Part shown: positions 31,559 to 39,781 of the stretch, one piece after another | Numbering within the stretch: the first letter of the stretch is position 1 | How the letters are laid out: each line of letters begins with the position of its first letter | Assembly (NCBI RefSeq): GCF_905175385.1 | Contig: NZ_HG992750.1 | Span: 124,001-188,000, forward strand | Source: Vibrio sp. B1FLJ16 | GTDB lineage: Bacteria > Pseudomonadota > Gammaproteobacteria > Enterobacterales > Vibrionaceae | Reading direction: 5' to 3' | DNA length: 64,000 nt | Translations under genes and position numbers: made by a program | Notes under the pieces: generated by a model | Told to the model about the DNA's origin: nothing | Seen by the model: only the letters and a program-made list of their open reading frames with translations | Databases searched by the model: none

Positions 31559-31576
31559 TGTAAGAGATCTCGCACA
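31559..31576. promoter_or_regulatory. VarA/UvrY-type box upstream of the Csr RNA
   Basis: TGTAAGAGATCTCGCACA is an 18-base inverted repeat of the GacA/UvrY type (TGTAAG, six bases, CTTACA-like). It is centred about 170 bp upstream of the predicted RNA start, the far-upstream arrangement known for csrB in E. coli. It supports activation by the VarS/VarA two-component system. A second, overlapping CTTACA-N5-TGTAAG palindrome lies at 31548-31564. Confidence 0.75.
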
Positions 31577-32050
31577 AGGTGGTGGGTCAATGTCGTATTC
31601 TGGAAGGTGAGCTGAAGTTTATCGGTTTGCTCTCGCTGATAAACCCGTCTATATATGTTGAGGGGCGATATTCTTGTTTACTCTTTGTTTTTACTCATTT
31701 ACTCGTGGAAGTTAAACTGCTGTAAGTATTTTTACGACAGACGACAAAATAATCGCGTGAACAGCTCTGCAATAGTTTACGCCATTAATTTTTATTAAGG
31801 TTCGATGACAATTTGAAGTGGGAACTTGGTTGCCATTTTTCTGTCATATCTCGTGAGTAAGTTGACTGAGTACGGAAGAGAATATTCGGTTTTCTACGTC
31901 AAGAACGGCTGCAACAAAACCATATTCATCATTATATTGTGAATTAGGTCACGGTTAATTATTTGATTCCCATATAGATTCGATGGAGTCATTAACCTTA
32001 GACAATAAGCTTATGATGAGCGTTACTTATATTATATGAGGGAGATTGCT
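31577..32050. other. Intergenic region upstream of the small ORF
   Basis: No gene is seen here. Features include a CRP-like site at 31938-31953 (TGTGA-N6-TCACG) and inverted repeats such as GTTTATC/GATAAAC near 31619-31645. The region may carry the promoter of the small ORF at 32051. Confidence 0.4.
31938..31953. promoter_or_regulatory. Candidate CRP binding site
   Basis: TGTGA-ATTAGG-TCACG differs from the CRP core TGTGA-N6-TCACA at one base only. It lies about 100 bp upstream of a putative 28-codon gene on the plus strand and about 540 bp from the Csr RNA start. Confidence 0.5.
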
Positions 32051-32137
32051 TTGAAAAAGATGAGAAGAGCTCAGCTACATCGCGTTCGTATTCAATACTG
32101 GAAAGAAGCGAAAGAAGCGCCGGCTAAAAAATCATAG
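32051..32137 (+). CDS. Putative 28-residue basic small protein
   Basis: A TTG-started frame encodes a lysine/arginine-rich peptide (LKKMRRAQLHRVRIQYWK and then EAKEAPAKKS). GGAG lies six bases before the TTG, a good Shine-Dalgarno match, and a CRP-like site lies about 100 bp upstream. The peptide has no hydrophobic segment or cysteine and could be an amphipathic helix. I do not recognise it. The supporting evidence is the ribosome-binding site and the non-random composition, so the call is tentative. Its stop lies 120 bp before the structured repeat. Confidence 0.4.
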   Translation: MKKMRRAQLHRVRIQYWKEAKEAPAKKS

Positions 32138-32257
32138 TTAAAATTTTTACACGTCATTGGGCTGGCATCGGAACATCGATTTTCCACCAATTGCCAGCTC
32201 CAAAAAACCTTCCAACACTACTTTCACCAAAGCTAAAATATAAAAAAAGCCGATCAA

Positions 32258-32538
32258 AGGGCCTGTTGCTCTTTCGCGGTTAATTTTTGTTCGAGATAAA
32301 AGTGTTTTAATCGCGGCAAGTGGCGGACGGCTAGTCGTTTGTAGCCTAGTCATTCTAAGCAAAATACTTCTCAACAAAGAGTAAAACGCTGTTAGCCGAA
32401 CCCTTCGGGCAGAGTTTGTGGGGCCTTTCTACTGCGTTATCGGCTTATCAGGTAGAATAACTACATTTCAAAGCCTCTGCCTTGTATAAAAACCCCACAA
32501 ACTGCTGCAAAAATCAGCTCGAAAGAACAACAGGCCCT
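32258..32538. repeat. 281 bp structured repeat with nested inverted repeats
   Basis: The outer ends are a 19-base inverted repeat with one mismatch: AGGGCCTGTTGCTCTTTCG at 32258-32276 and its complement at 32520-32538. An inner 10-base inverted repeat, GTTTGTGGGG (32414) with CCCCACAAAC (32493), encloses another hairpin. No reading frame of interest lies inside. The similarity may continue left to about 32140, because the sequence there is also rich in short palindromes. I believe related elements occur in other vibrio genomes, but only one copy is here. Confidence 0.65.
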
Positions 32539-32570
32539 AAACCAGCTTTAAACGTACTTTTACGTTTGCT

Positions 32571-32909
32571 TTATAATTGGTTTGCGTCAACCAGTTCACC
32601 AGCTTGTGCGCTTTTAACTTCCGGGCGAGCTTCTAACCAAGCAAGCACTTGCGCTTTCTGTTCTTCCGTTGCGTTACCGTAACGTTCCGTTGAACACAGG
32701 AAGCCTTCAAACAGTTCCAGACCACCGCCGCCAAAGCACAGACCTAAACCATCGATGTAATCAACAAAGTCATCAACGAATGCATCGTAGCGGTCGAAGT
32801 CGTTGATGTCTGTTTCACAACTGATCTCGAAGCCCAGAATTGCGAACTCCCCTAGAAACAGCTTCTTACGGATACGACGGCTTTTGTTATCGATTTTATC
32901 TAATTTCAT
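32571..32909 (-). CDS. yggL: YggL family 50S-associated protein
   Basis: The 112-residue acidic protein matches YggL (DUF469). It has the N-terminal NKSRRIRKKLFLGEFAILGFE, then a segment of Asp/Phe pairs (DRYDAFVDDFVDYIDG), GLGLCFGGGGLELFEGFLC and VLAWLEARPEV. Its E. coli relative has been linked to the large ribosomal subunit. It is transcribed alone and lies against the structured repeat at its 3' end, with no separate terminator. Confidence 0.88.
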   Translation of the reverse strand: MKLDKIDNKSRRIRKKLFLGEFAILGFEISCETDINDFDRYDAFVDDFVDYIDGLGLCFGGGGLELFEGFLCSTERYGNATEEQKAQVLAWLEARPEVKSAQAGELVDANQL

Positions 32910-33224
32910 TACTATTTCTCGTGGATGGATTTATAACTAACACGTTATACCTTTTATCAGACTATATCCCAAGCAAAATTCTAATGACGTGTTACGGTTG
33001 GCTACTACGTGTTCAGCCTTTTATTTGTTCTTCTTAGTAGCTACCGGTGTTGTTTTCTTTGGAGTTATTCAAGTCATATTAGTCATATTCAAGCAACATA
33101 ACTTTCATCACTTTTAATTATTTCTGTCATGTTTTTTCTCCAAACTTCCTCACGCTCAATGACTTATAACATTCAAATTTAAACTCAAACTTTAATAGAA
33201 AGCTAACAGCGGGGAAGTGACACC
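32910..33224. other. Intergenic region between yggL and phoX, possible PhoB half-site
   Basis: No gene is seen in these 315 bp. A CTGTCAT heptamer at 33124-33130, followed by a T-rich stretch, matches one half of the Pho box. A clear second half-site 11 bp away is lacking, so PhoB control of the downstream phosphatase is only suggested. Confidence 0.35.
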
Positions 33225-35267
33225 ATGAGTAAGGAAACGTTTGACGCAACGCGTTACAACCACAGCAAGAACAAACCATTTGAAGAAGTTCTGGAATCGA
33301 GCTTGTCTCGCCGCAGTATTCTCAAAGGTGGTCTGGGCATCAGTGCGATGACTGCGTTTGGAGCCTTTGGATTAGCTGGTTGTAACTCGTCAGGGTCAAG
33401 CTCAGGTGCAGGAACCAGTGCTGCTTCTGGCGTATCACAAGCGGTACTTAATTTTGAATCGATCCCGGGCTCGTTAACGGATGCAGTTTCGGTTCCTTCA
33501 GGCTATACAGCACAAGTATTAGTGCCTTGGGGTACACCATTAAACGCTCAGGGCAATGCCTGGTTAAGTGATGGCACAAACACCAGTACCGATCAGCTAA
33601 ATGCACTTGGTATGCACCATGACGGTATGCATTTCTTTCCATTGAATGACAGTACAACGGACGGTCTGTTGTGTATCAACCACGAATACATCGATACAGA
33701 TGCGCTGCATCCAAATGGCCCGACTGTGGAAAACGATGTCCGTACTGTTGTTGATGAAGTACGTAAAGAGATTAATGCTCACGGTGTTTCTGTTGTTCGT
33801 ATCCAGCTAGAAGATAACGTATGGAAACTGGTTGATACTGATCCACTCAACCGCCGCTACACTGGCGCGACAGTCATGGACTTATCTGGTCCTGTTGCAA
33901 ACTCAGCAATGACGGTAACCCGCTTTTCTCCGGACGGAAGCCAGGCTCGTGGTACCCTGAATAACTGTGGTAACGGCTATACACCTTGGGGTACGTACTT
34001 AACGTGTGAGGAGAACTGGCCCGGTTATTTTGTAAATGCAGGCGAACGTACTGAAGAGCAGGATCGTATTGGTATTGAATCAGCAAGCACCCGCTATCTG
34101 TGGGAAACCCTGGCCGGAAACTCTGAAGAACGTTTAGATGAGTTCACTCGTTTTAACTTAGCGCCTACTGGTAGCAGTTCATCAGATGACTACCGTAACG
34201 AAGCCAACGGCCATGGTTATATTGTTGAAATTGACCCATACACACAAAACTCTCGCGCGAAAAAGCGTACTGCACTGGGTCGCTTCCGCCATGAAGGTTG
34301 CACATTCGGTAAGCTAGAAGAAGGTAAACCAGTTGTATTCTATTCTGGTCACGACTCTCGATTTGAATACCTTTACAAATTTGAATCAGCAGCGGCTTGG
34401 GATCCGGCTGATGCGAGTCCATCTAGTCGTCTGACAACGGGTGACAAGTACATGGATGAAGGGACGCTTTATGTGGCTCTGTTCAATGAAGACAGCACGG
34501 GTACATGGTTACCACTCACCCTAGACAGCTTAACGACATCTGGCGGTACCCTGGCAGACCATTTTAGCTCTCTGGCTGAAATCATTCTGAATACGGCTGG
34601 AGCGGCTGATCTCGTCGGCGCAACACCGATGGACCGCCCGGAGTGGTGTAGTGTTGATCCGTTTACCGGCTCGGTATACCTGACGCTGACGAACAATACT
34701 AAGCGAACTGACGATACAAACCCTGCAAACCCACGCTTAAATAATAAGTTTGGTCACGTTATTCGTTGGGATGAAGGTGAGTCTGCAACTGAGTTTACCT
34801 GGGATATCTTCGTATTTGGTTCGCCAGCGAACGGTGACGCAGACACTAACCGTTCAAGCCTGACGGAACTGAACCAGTTTGCTAGCCCGGATGGCTTGGC
34901 ATTTGATGCTCGCGGTATCTTATGGATTCAAACAGACAACGGTGCGGATGAGGTGACTTCATACACCAACGACCAGATGCTGGCTGTTGTACCGTCAAAA
35001 CTGACAGATGAAAACGGTGATCAACTTACTATAGGGGCAGACAACCAAGCGGAGCTAAAACGCTTCTTTGTTGGTCCGAATGGTTCTGAAGTTACTGGCT
35101 TTACCATTAGCCCGGACTACAAGTCACTGTTTGTAAACATCCAGCATCCAGCTAACTGGCCATACAGTGACGATGCGACTGAAGAAACACCAGCAGGTAC
35201 AACGGTTCGTCCGCGTTCTTCAACGGTTGTGATTCGCCGTGAAGACGGTGGTGAAATCGCAGTATAA
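33225..35267 (+). CDS. phoX: PhoX-family alkaline phosphatase (DUF839), Tat-exported
   Basis: The 680-residue protein belongs to the PhoX/DUF839 family of calcium- and iron-dependent phosphatases that release phosphate from organic esters. The N-terminus has a twin-arginine motif SRRSILKGG at residues 28-36, then a hydrophobic stretch ending in GLAGCNSSGSSSG, a lipobox, so a Tat-exported lipoprotein is predicted. Family segments include GMHHDGMHFFP, LCINHEYIDTD, GGTLNNCGNG-like (GTLNNCGNGYTPWGTYLTCEEN), RFRHEGCTFG, FYSGHDSRFEYLYKF and SPDGLAFDARGILWIQTDNG. SD GGGGA precedes the ATG. It is monocistronic with its own terminator. Confidence 0.9.
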   Translation: MSKETFDATRYNHSKNKPFEEVLESSLSRRSILKGGLGISAMTAFGAFGLAGCNSSGSSSGAGTSAASGVSQAVLNFESIPGSLTDAVSVPSGYTAQVLVPWGTPLNAQGNAWLSDGTNTSTDQLNALGMHHDGMHFFPLNDSTTDGLLCINHEYIDTDALHPNGPTVENDVRTVVDEVRKEINAHGVSVVRIQLEDNVWKLVDTDPLNRRYTGATVMDLSGPVANSAMTVTRFSPDGSQARGTLNNCGNGYTPWGTYLTCEENWPGYFVNAGERTEEQDRIGIESASTRYLWETLAGNSEERLDEFTRFNLAPTGSSSSDDYRNEANGHGYIVEIDPYTQNSRAKKRTALGRFRHEGCTFGKLEEGKPVVFYSGHDSRFEYLYKFESAAAWDPADASPSSRLTTGDKYMDEGTLYVALFNEDSTGTWLPLTLDSLTTSGGTLADHFSSLAEIILNTAGAADLVGATPMDRPEWCSVDPFTGSVYLTLTNNTKRTDDTNPANPRLNNKFGHVIRWDEGESATEFTWDIFVFGSPANGDADTNRSSLTELNQFASPDGLAFDARGILWIQTDNGADEVTSYTNDQMLAVVPSKLTDENGDQLTIGADNQAELKRFFVGPNGSEVTGFTISPDYKSLFVNIQHPANWPYSDDATEETPAGTTVRPRSSTVVIRREDGGEIAV

Positions 35268-35294
35268 TTTCTGTTTCTTTCATAAGCTAAAACG

Positions 35295-35325
35295 AAGCCC
35301 TGCTGATGCAGGGCTTTCTGTTTTA
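35295..35325 (+). terminator. Rho-independent terminator of phoX
   Basis: A 9 bp stem (AAGCCCTGC with GCAGGGCTT) around TGAT is followed by TCTGTTTT. Confidence 0.85.
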
Positions 35326-35460
35326 GATCTCTAGAGTACGAAAGAATAGATATCTGCCACTTGCGCTGCGTAAAAATTACTTTAGTTGGTTAGCCAAAAC
35401 TGTTTCGTGCGGTAGACTGCGCGTTAATTTCTAACAAATTTGTTTATAGTGGTCGCAATA

Positions 35461-35631
35461 TATACCCAAATAACCTCAAGATGCTAGGTTCAGCTAAAGT
35501 GACTTGGTATGCAGGCAAGGCAACGATTTGAAGATCTAGTGGTTTTAAATCGAAAATCGTTAACAAAGTCTGTAAGTCAAGGCAACTCGCCCTTTGCTCT
35601 GAATCCTGCATCTTGAAGTCATTTGGATATA
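35461..35631. repeat. Palindromic vibrio repeat, copy A (171 bp)
   Basis: The ends are TATACCCAAATAACCTCAAG on the left and its near complement CTTGAAGTCATTTGGATATA on the right. The interior shares long identical blocks with copy B at 47525, for example GATCTAGTGGTTTTAAATC, AAAATCGTTAACAAAG and AACTCGCCCTTTG. The right end lies 38 bp before the lhgO start, so the lhgO leader or promoter overlaps or abuts the element. Confidence 0.85.
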
Positions 35632-35669
35632 ACGGTAACAATCCCACTTTCGGTTTTATCAGAGGTCGT

Positions 35670-36911
35670 ATGAAATCAGTCTATGACTACGTTGTAGCCG
35701 GCGGCGGCATCGTCGGAGTATCTACTGCCTGGCAGTTACAAAAGCGCAATCCCGGGCTTTCTATATTGCTGGTGGAGAAAGAGGATGGATTCGCAAAACA
35801 TCAGACTGGACACAACAGTGGTGTGATTCACGCCGGCGTCTATTATGAGCCGGGTAGCCTGAAAGCTGATTTTTGTAAACGTGGTGTTGAGAGTACCATC
35901 GCGTTCTGTTCTGAACATGGTATTCCCGTTGATAATTGTGGAAAGTTACTAGTAGCAACAAATACTCAGGAAGTTGAGCGCATGAATGTGCTGTACGAGC
36001 GATGTCATATTAATGGAATCGAAGTTGAGCTACTTGATCAGGCACAGTTAAAGCTGGCGGAGCCAAACATCTCAGGGCTGGGGGCGATTTATGTTAAAGC
36101 CACCAGCATTGTTGACTATCGGTTGGTTACTCAGCAGATGGTAAAAGAGTTCCAAAAGATCGGCGGACTGATCAGCCTACGTACTGAAGTGGTTGCAATA
36201 GAAGAAAAAGACGAAGAAGTACAGCTTACCTGTATAACGGATGGCCAGTCGATGCAGTTGAACTGCAAGATGTTAATGACGTGCAGTGGTTTAATGGCCG
36301 ATCGCATGACCAAGATGATGGGTATTAAGACCGACTTTCAAATCATTCCGTATCGCGGTGAATATTATCGTTTAGATAGTAAACACAACAATGTAGTTAA
36401 TCATCTGATCTATCCGATTCCTGATCCGGACTTACCTTTCTTGGGAGTACACCTTACCCGAATGATCGATGGTTCTGTGACGGTTGGGCCTAATGCGGTG
36501 CAAGGGTGGAAGCGAGAAGGCTATGGTAAGGTGAATTTCAGCTTCAGAGATACATGGCGAATGCTGCGTTTTTCTGGTTTTTGGAAAGTCACACACAAAC
36601 ACCTAAAAACCGGGTTGGAAGAGCTGGTTAACTCTTGGTCGAAACCCGGATACTTAAAACTGGTCAATAAATATTGTCCTGCTATCCAAGTTGATGATCT
36701 CAAACCTTATCCGGCTGGTATTCGTGCCCAGGCTGTGTTGACGGATGGCACGTTAGTCCATGACTTTCTATTTGCGGAAACCGCAAGAAGCCTTCATGTC
36801 TGCAATGCGCCATCGCCTGCTGCGACATCAGCAATTCCAATAGGGGAGTACATTTGTGACAAAATTGATGCCAAAGTCATGGCGAAAGTGGTGCTCCCTA
36901 AGAAGCTTTAG
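35670..36911 (+). CDS. lhgO: L-2-hydroxyglutarate oxidase
   Basis: The 413-residue FAD enzyme oxidises L-2-hydroxyglutarate to 2-oxoglutarate and is membrane-associated. The dinucleotide motif VAGGGIVGVSTAWQL is at residues 8-22, followed by HQTGHNSGVIHAGVYYEPGSLKA, the hallmark of LhgO/YgaF. CSGLMADRMTKMMG and PYRGEYYRL lie further on. I chose the ATG at 35670 (AGAGG upstream). The frame extends back to 35613 inside repeat A, but those 19 residues are repeat-derived. It stands alone here, without the glutarate gene csiD. Confidence 0.9.
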   Translation: MKSVYDYVVAGGGIVGVSTAWQLQKRNPGLSILLVEKEDGFAKHQTGHNSGVIHAGVYYEPGSLKADFCKRGVESTIAFCSEHGIPVDNCGKLLVATNTQEVERMNVLYERCHINGIEVELLDQAQLKLAEPNISGLGAIYVKATSIVDYRLVTQQMVKEFQKIGGLISLRTEVVAIEEKDEEVQLTCITDGQSMQLNCKMLMTCSGLMADRMTKMMGIKTDFQIIPYRGEYYRLDSKHNNVVNHLIYPIPDPDLPFLGVHLTRMIDGSVTVGPNAVQGWKREGYGKVNFSFRDTWRMLRFSGFWKVTHKHLKTGLEELVNSWSKPGYLKLVNKYCPAIQVDDLKPYPAGIRAQAVLTDGTLVHDFLFAETARSLHVCNAPSPAATSAIPIGEYICDKIDAKVMAKVVLPKKL

Positions 36912-36952
36912 AGCCGATCAGATAACTATTAGATGAGAAGTCGATGGTTGAA

Positions 36953-37573
36953 TTACGCCAACTCTAGCGTGATTCGTACGAACTGCTCGTCTTGATACTG
37001 AACTTCGTAATTAAAGGTGTTACTGGCGTAAATGCTGCCTAAAAACAGCGAGCGCTGACTCATTGGACCGCGGAAAAGCATCGAGATAGGGGCAACTAAG
37101 GCATTATTGTCGTCGAAATGCTGATTCAGGTTCTCAGATAATACGCACAATAAACAACCGTGTTGTTCATGTGAAAGATCGACGTCTTCCGGACGAGAGA
37201 GAAGTACAGTAGTACCGAGTTTTTTCTCAATTTCGTTGATCAGTAGTAAGTAGCTATCCAAATGTGGCTGAGGACTACTTGGTTTATCAGCACCAACGCA
37301 TCGTTCAAGCAAGGCTTCAAGATTACCATTTTCTCCTTTTGCCTGCTGAGTCAGAGTCTTTAACGGCTTTTTAATCAGCTTGTAGCGATTACTTTTCAGT
37401 TTTGGCTTAAGCCACTTTTGAAGCAAATCATTACGTTCTTTTACGGGAAGGGGACGAGAGGATGTCAGGATCTTGAAGTGCAGATGCAGTAAAGCATGCA
37501 CAGCAAGTTCGCTCAGAAGTTGGTTAGCATCTGCGGATTGTCTTGCCTGCTTAGAACTTTGCATTACACTCAT
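36953..37573 (-). CDS. Hypothetical protein, weak DUF2913-like pattern
   Basis: This 206-residue soluble protein has no signal peptide or membrane segment. Its N-terminal part (ALLHLHFKI, LLQKWLKPKLKS, KGENGNLEALLERC) faintly recalls DUF2913 proteins of vibrios, but I am not sure. The C-terminal half has no motif that I recognise. It lies just upstream (in transcription sense) of the lhgO convergent end and downstream of the tRNA-Leu gene on the same strand. Confidence 0.6.
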   Translation of the reverse strand: MSVMQSSKQARQSADANQLLSELAVHALLHLHFKILTSSRPLPVKERNDLLQKWLKPKLKSNRYKLIKKPLKTLTQQAKGENGNLEALLERCVGADKPSSPQPHLDSYLLLINEIEKKLGTTVLLSRPEDVDLSHEQHGCLLCVLSENLNQHFDDNNALVAPISMLFRGPMSQRSLFLGSIYASNTFNYEVQYQDEQFVRITLELA

Positions 37574-37596
37574 ACGAAATCTAAAAAGAAGGATAA

Positions 37597-37680
37597 TGGT
37601 GCCGAGAGAGGGACTCGAACCCTCACACCAAAGGCACTAGCACCTCATGCTAGCGTGTCTACCAATTTCACCATCTCGGC
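37597..37680 (-). tRNA. tRNA-Leu (GAG)
   Basis: An 84-base class II tRNA on the minus strand with acceptor GCCGAGA paired with TCTCGGC. The anticodon GAG is in the loop ATGAGGT (complement at 37644-37646). It has a short variable arm, a GGTTCGAGTCC T-arm and an encoded CCA. Confidence 0.97.
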
Positions 37681-37905
37681 ATCATGAAGCTCTGCGTTCA
37701 CTCTAAAGCTACTTAGTCTAAAGCTAACAGTACAGAGGCTTCGAAAGAAGCGAATCAGATTGTATAACCAAATTCCATCTGTTGGCGAGAGCAAAGTTAC
37801 TCATTTTTAGCCTTTCGGGTTTGATTGCACATTTATTGGCCGTTTTAACCACTGTAGCGTGAAGTAATTACCTTAATTTCCTTGTTTTTTATAGGTGAAA
37901 TGGGT

Positions 37906-39003
37906 TTATGACTCTGGCTTTTTAGGCACTAAGCCATAGGGTATAGATTGGAACGACTTTTCCAGTGTCTGATAGTCCGGCCCCTTGTTCACTCCTCGCC
38001 AGTCTAATAACATGATCGCGAGTATATTCCGGTGTTCACCTGAGTTCAGATCAAACTTTCTGTCTGTAGAAGGAATCATACCTTGCTCTGAGTCGATGGC
38101 GGCGCGTATCGCGTGACGGGTTTTTTCGACAACCGGATCGTGATTCAGCCCTGCTAGAAGGAATGCGATGCCAACTTCAGCAATGACATCCTCTTTGCAG
38201 CGGCGCAGGATATTGTCGATATTTTGGCGCAGGTAGTCGTAGATCCACTGGTGTTCCTCTTCACTGACTTGTCGTTGATAATATTGAGAGTCGGCAAAAA
38301 TGATGTGGGTAAGACCGTAAATTTTGTTCCAGTACTGCTTGGTTGATAGCCTCTTGTCGTTATCATCCGGGTAGGTGGTTTTAAATGCACTTGTGAAATC
38401 ATCAACCAGGTCTTGCTCACCCAATTGGCGAAGCCAGTAGACCTGATTGGCAAGCTGCGCAGCCCACGCTTCGATCATCTCTTTATCCGTTACGTAATGA
38501 GTGAAGTCATATCGTCGAATGATCTCTCGGAGAATGTCGTCATTTATATGCTTTAACCCGTACTCATCTGCTCTGGCCATCGCACTCAACAGTTCTACTC
38601 CAAGATACAAATATTCAGGATGATGCTTACTCACCGTATAACGAAGCTGGCTTCGTTCTGTGTCCTTACTTTGATAGTGGGCCAGACGCTGGGATGAATA
38701 CAAAATGATATCTTCTGGTTTGGCGACTTCGTTGGCGAATCGGTTTAGCTGGCTCGCAACTTGCGCCATATCGCTCCAAATCGCGGGCAGATACTTTTTG
38801 TCTTGGGTTTGACGGTACATACGTAAACCAAAGTGGCTTTCTGCTGAAGGGGAAAGCGTAAAGAGTTTGCGTTCATAGGAGTCACGGATAAGTTGTGCAG
38901 ATTGAGCATAGCTGGAGGGAGGAGAGTCAGCCTGAGTTGTTAGGGCAGTGAATATCACAGCGCAAAGAAGGAGAATTGTTAAACTAACAGGCTTAATACG
39001 CAT
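37906..39003 (-). CDS. DUF3541 exported protein
   Basis: This 365-residue protein appears to belong to DUF3541, a family found mostly in vibrios. An N-terminal signal peptide (residues 1-25, ending TTQAD) is followed by an all-helical domain rich in Tyr, Gln and Leu (EYLYLGVELLSAMARADEYG, YWNKIYGLTHIIFADSQYYQ). This pattern resembles alpha/alpha-barrel folds. No catalytic motif is evident. It is probably periplasmic. It lies 41 bp after the alkB stop on the same strand, so the two may share a transcript. Confidence 0.72.
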   Translation of the reverse strand: MRIKPVSLTILLLCAVIFTALTTQADSPPSSYAQSAQLIRDSYERKLFTLSPSAESHFGLRMYRQTQDKKYLPAIWSDMAQVASQLNRFANEVAKPEDIILYSSQRLAHYQSKDTERSQLRYTVSKHHPEYLYLGVELLSAMARADEYGLKHINDDILREIIRRYDFTHYVTDKEMIEAWAAQLANQVYWLRQLGEQDLVDDFTSAFKTTYPDDNDKRLSTKQYWNKIYGLTHIIFADSQYYQRQVSEEEHQWIYDYLRQNIDNILRRCKEDVIAEVGIAFLLAGLNHDPVVEKTRHAIRAAIDSEQGMIPSTDRKFDLNSGEHRNILAIMLLDWRGVNKGPDYQTLEKSFQSIPYGLVPKKPES

Positions 39004-39044
39004 AAGTTCATTCCATGGACGGGTTGTAACTAGAGTATAAATCC

Positions 39045-39653
39045 TTAATCAACATTCAAAATATGCCTGAACGTAAGGTTAATACGTTCACCTTTAGGCT
39101 TGGATGTTTTTGGGACTCCATGTCTCCAGTGATGTTGCAGCTCGCCAGCCATAATTAACAGAGCACCATGAGACAGTTCATATTCTATCTGAGTTTTACA
39201 ATGTAAATTTCTTAATACAAAGCGCCTGGTTTCGCCCAAATTCAAAGAGGCAATCACAGGGTTTCTGCCTAGTTCCGGTTCATTGTCCTGATGCCATCCC
39301 ATCGAGTCCTGTCCGTCACGATATAAATTGGCCAGTACCGAATTAAACCTCACTCCGGCGATGGCTTCACAACGTTGTTTTAGAGCCATCAGCTCTGGTG
39401 TCCACGAATGAGGGGACATTGTCAGTCCGGAATAAGTATAGCTGGCGTCACCGTGCCAACTTTGCAGGCGTGGCTGAAGTACCGATTTTCCAAAGAGGTT
39501 AATACGTTCTTGCTGCCACGGTAGTGTCGTTCTTAACCGGGAAAAAAATTCATCCGCCTCAGTGGATCGGAGGAAGTGAGGGGAATAGTAAAGCCTTCCC
39601 TGCTGAACTTCTTGCCAGTAGGCGTTTCCAAATAAATCACCTTGCTGTTGCAT
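39045..39653 (-). CDS. alkB: AlkB-family 2-oxoglutarate/Fe(II) dioxygenase
   Basis: The 202-residue enzyme resembles AlkB proteins that remove alkyl groups from DNA or RNA bases by oxidation. The iron ligands are visible as HQD in GWHQDNEPELG (about residue 128) and the later His in LQHHWRHGVP. The 2-oxoglutarate-binding arginines are in ERINLTFRHI. ANLYRDGQDSMG and SLNLGETRRFVLR are typical of the ALKBH2/3-like bacterial group. The ATG at 39653 is preferred; TTG or GTG codons 3-4 codons upstream are possible. No Ada-type gene is nearby. Confidence 0.9.
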   Translation of the reverse strand: MQQQGDLFGNAYWQEVQQGRLYYSPHFLRSTEADEFFSRLRTTLPWQQERINLFGKSVLQPRLQSWHGDASYTYSGLTMSPHSWTPELMALKQRCEAIAGVRFNSVLANLYRDGQDSMGWHQDNEPELGRNPVIASLNLGETRRFVLRNLHCKTQIEYELSHGALLIMAGELQHHWRHGVPKTSKPKGERINLTFRHILNVD

Positions 39654-39781
39654 GCCTTGCACCAATTAATAAAAAACTCAGATAACAGTTATCTTTATGA
39701 TAGCTATTGGGTATTATTTCAATAAGAATTCTAACAATATTTAAACGAGTCTCGAGGTGGTATCGAGGCAGTGGAAAGCGG

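Noticed and set aside
31680..31760. CTGT...ACAG inverted repeat as a LexA box
   Set aside because: The spacing is 13 bases rather than the 8 required by gammaproteobacterial LexA.
32147..32377. 76-codon minus-strand frame overlapping the structured repeat
   Set aside because: No ribosome-binding site was found, and the frame crosses the repeat end. Composition follows the repeat. A gene remnant is possible but not supported.
35613..35669. N-terminal extension of lhgO from an upstream ATG
   Set aside because: The added residues come from repeat A and do not belong to the family. The ATG at 35670 has its own Shine-Dalgarno and gives the normal start.
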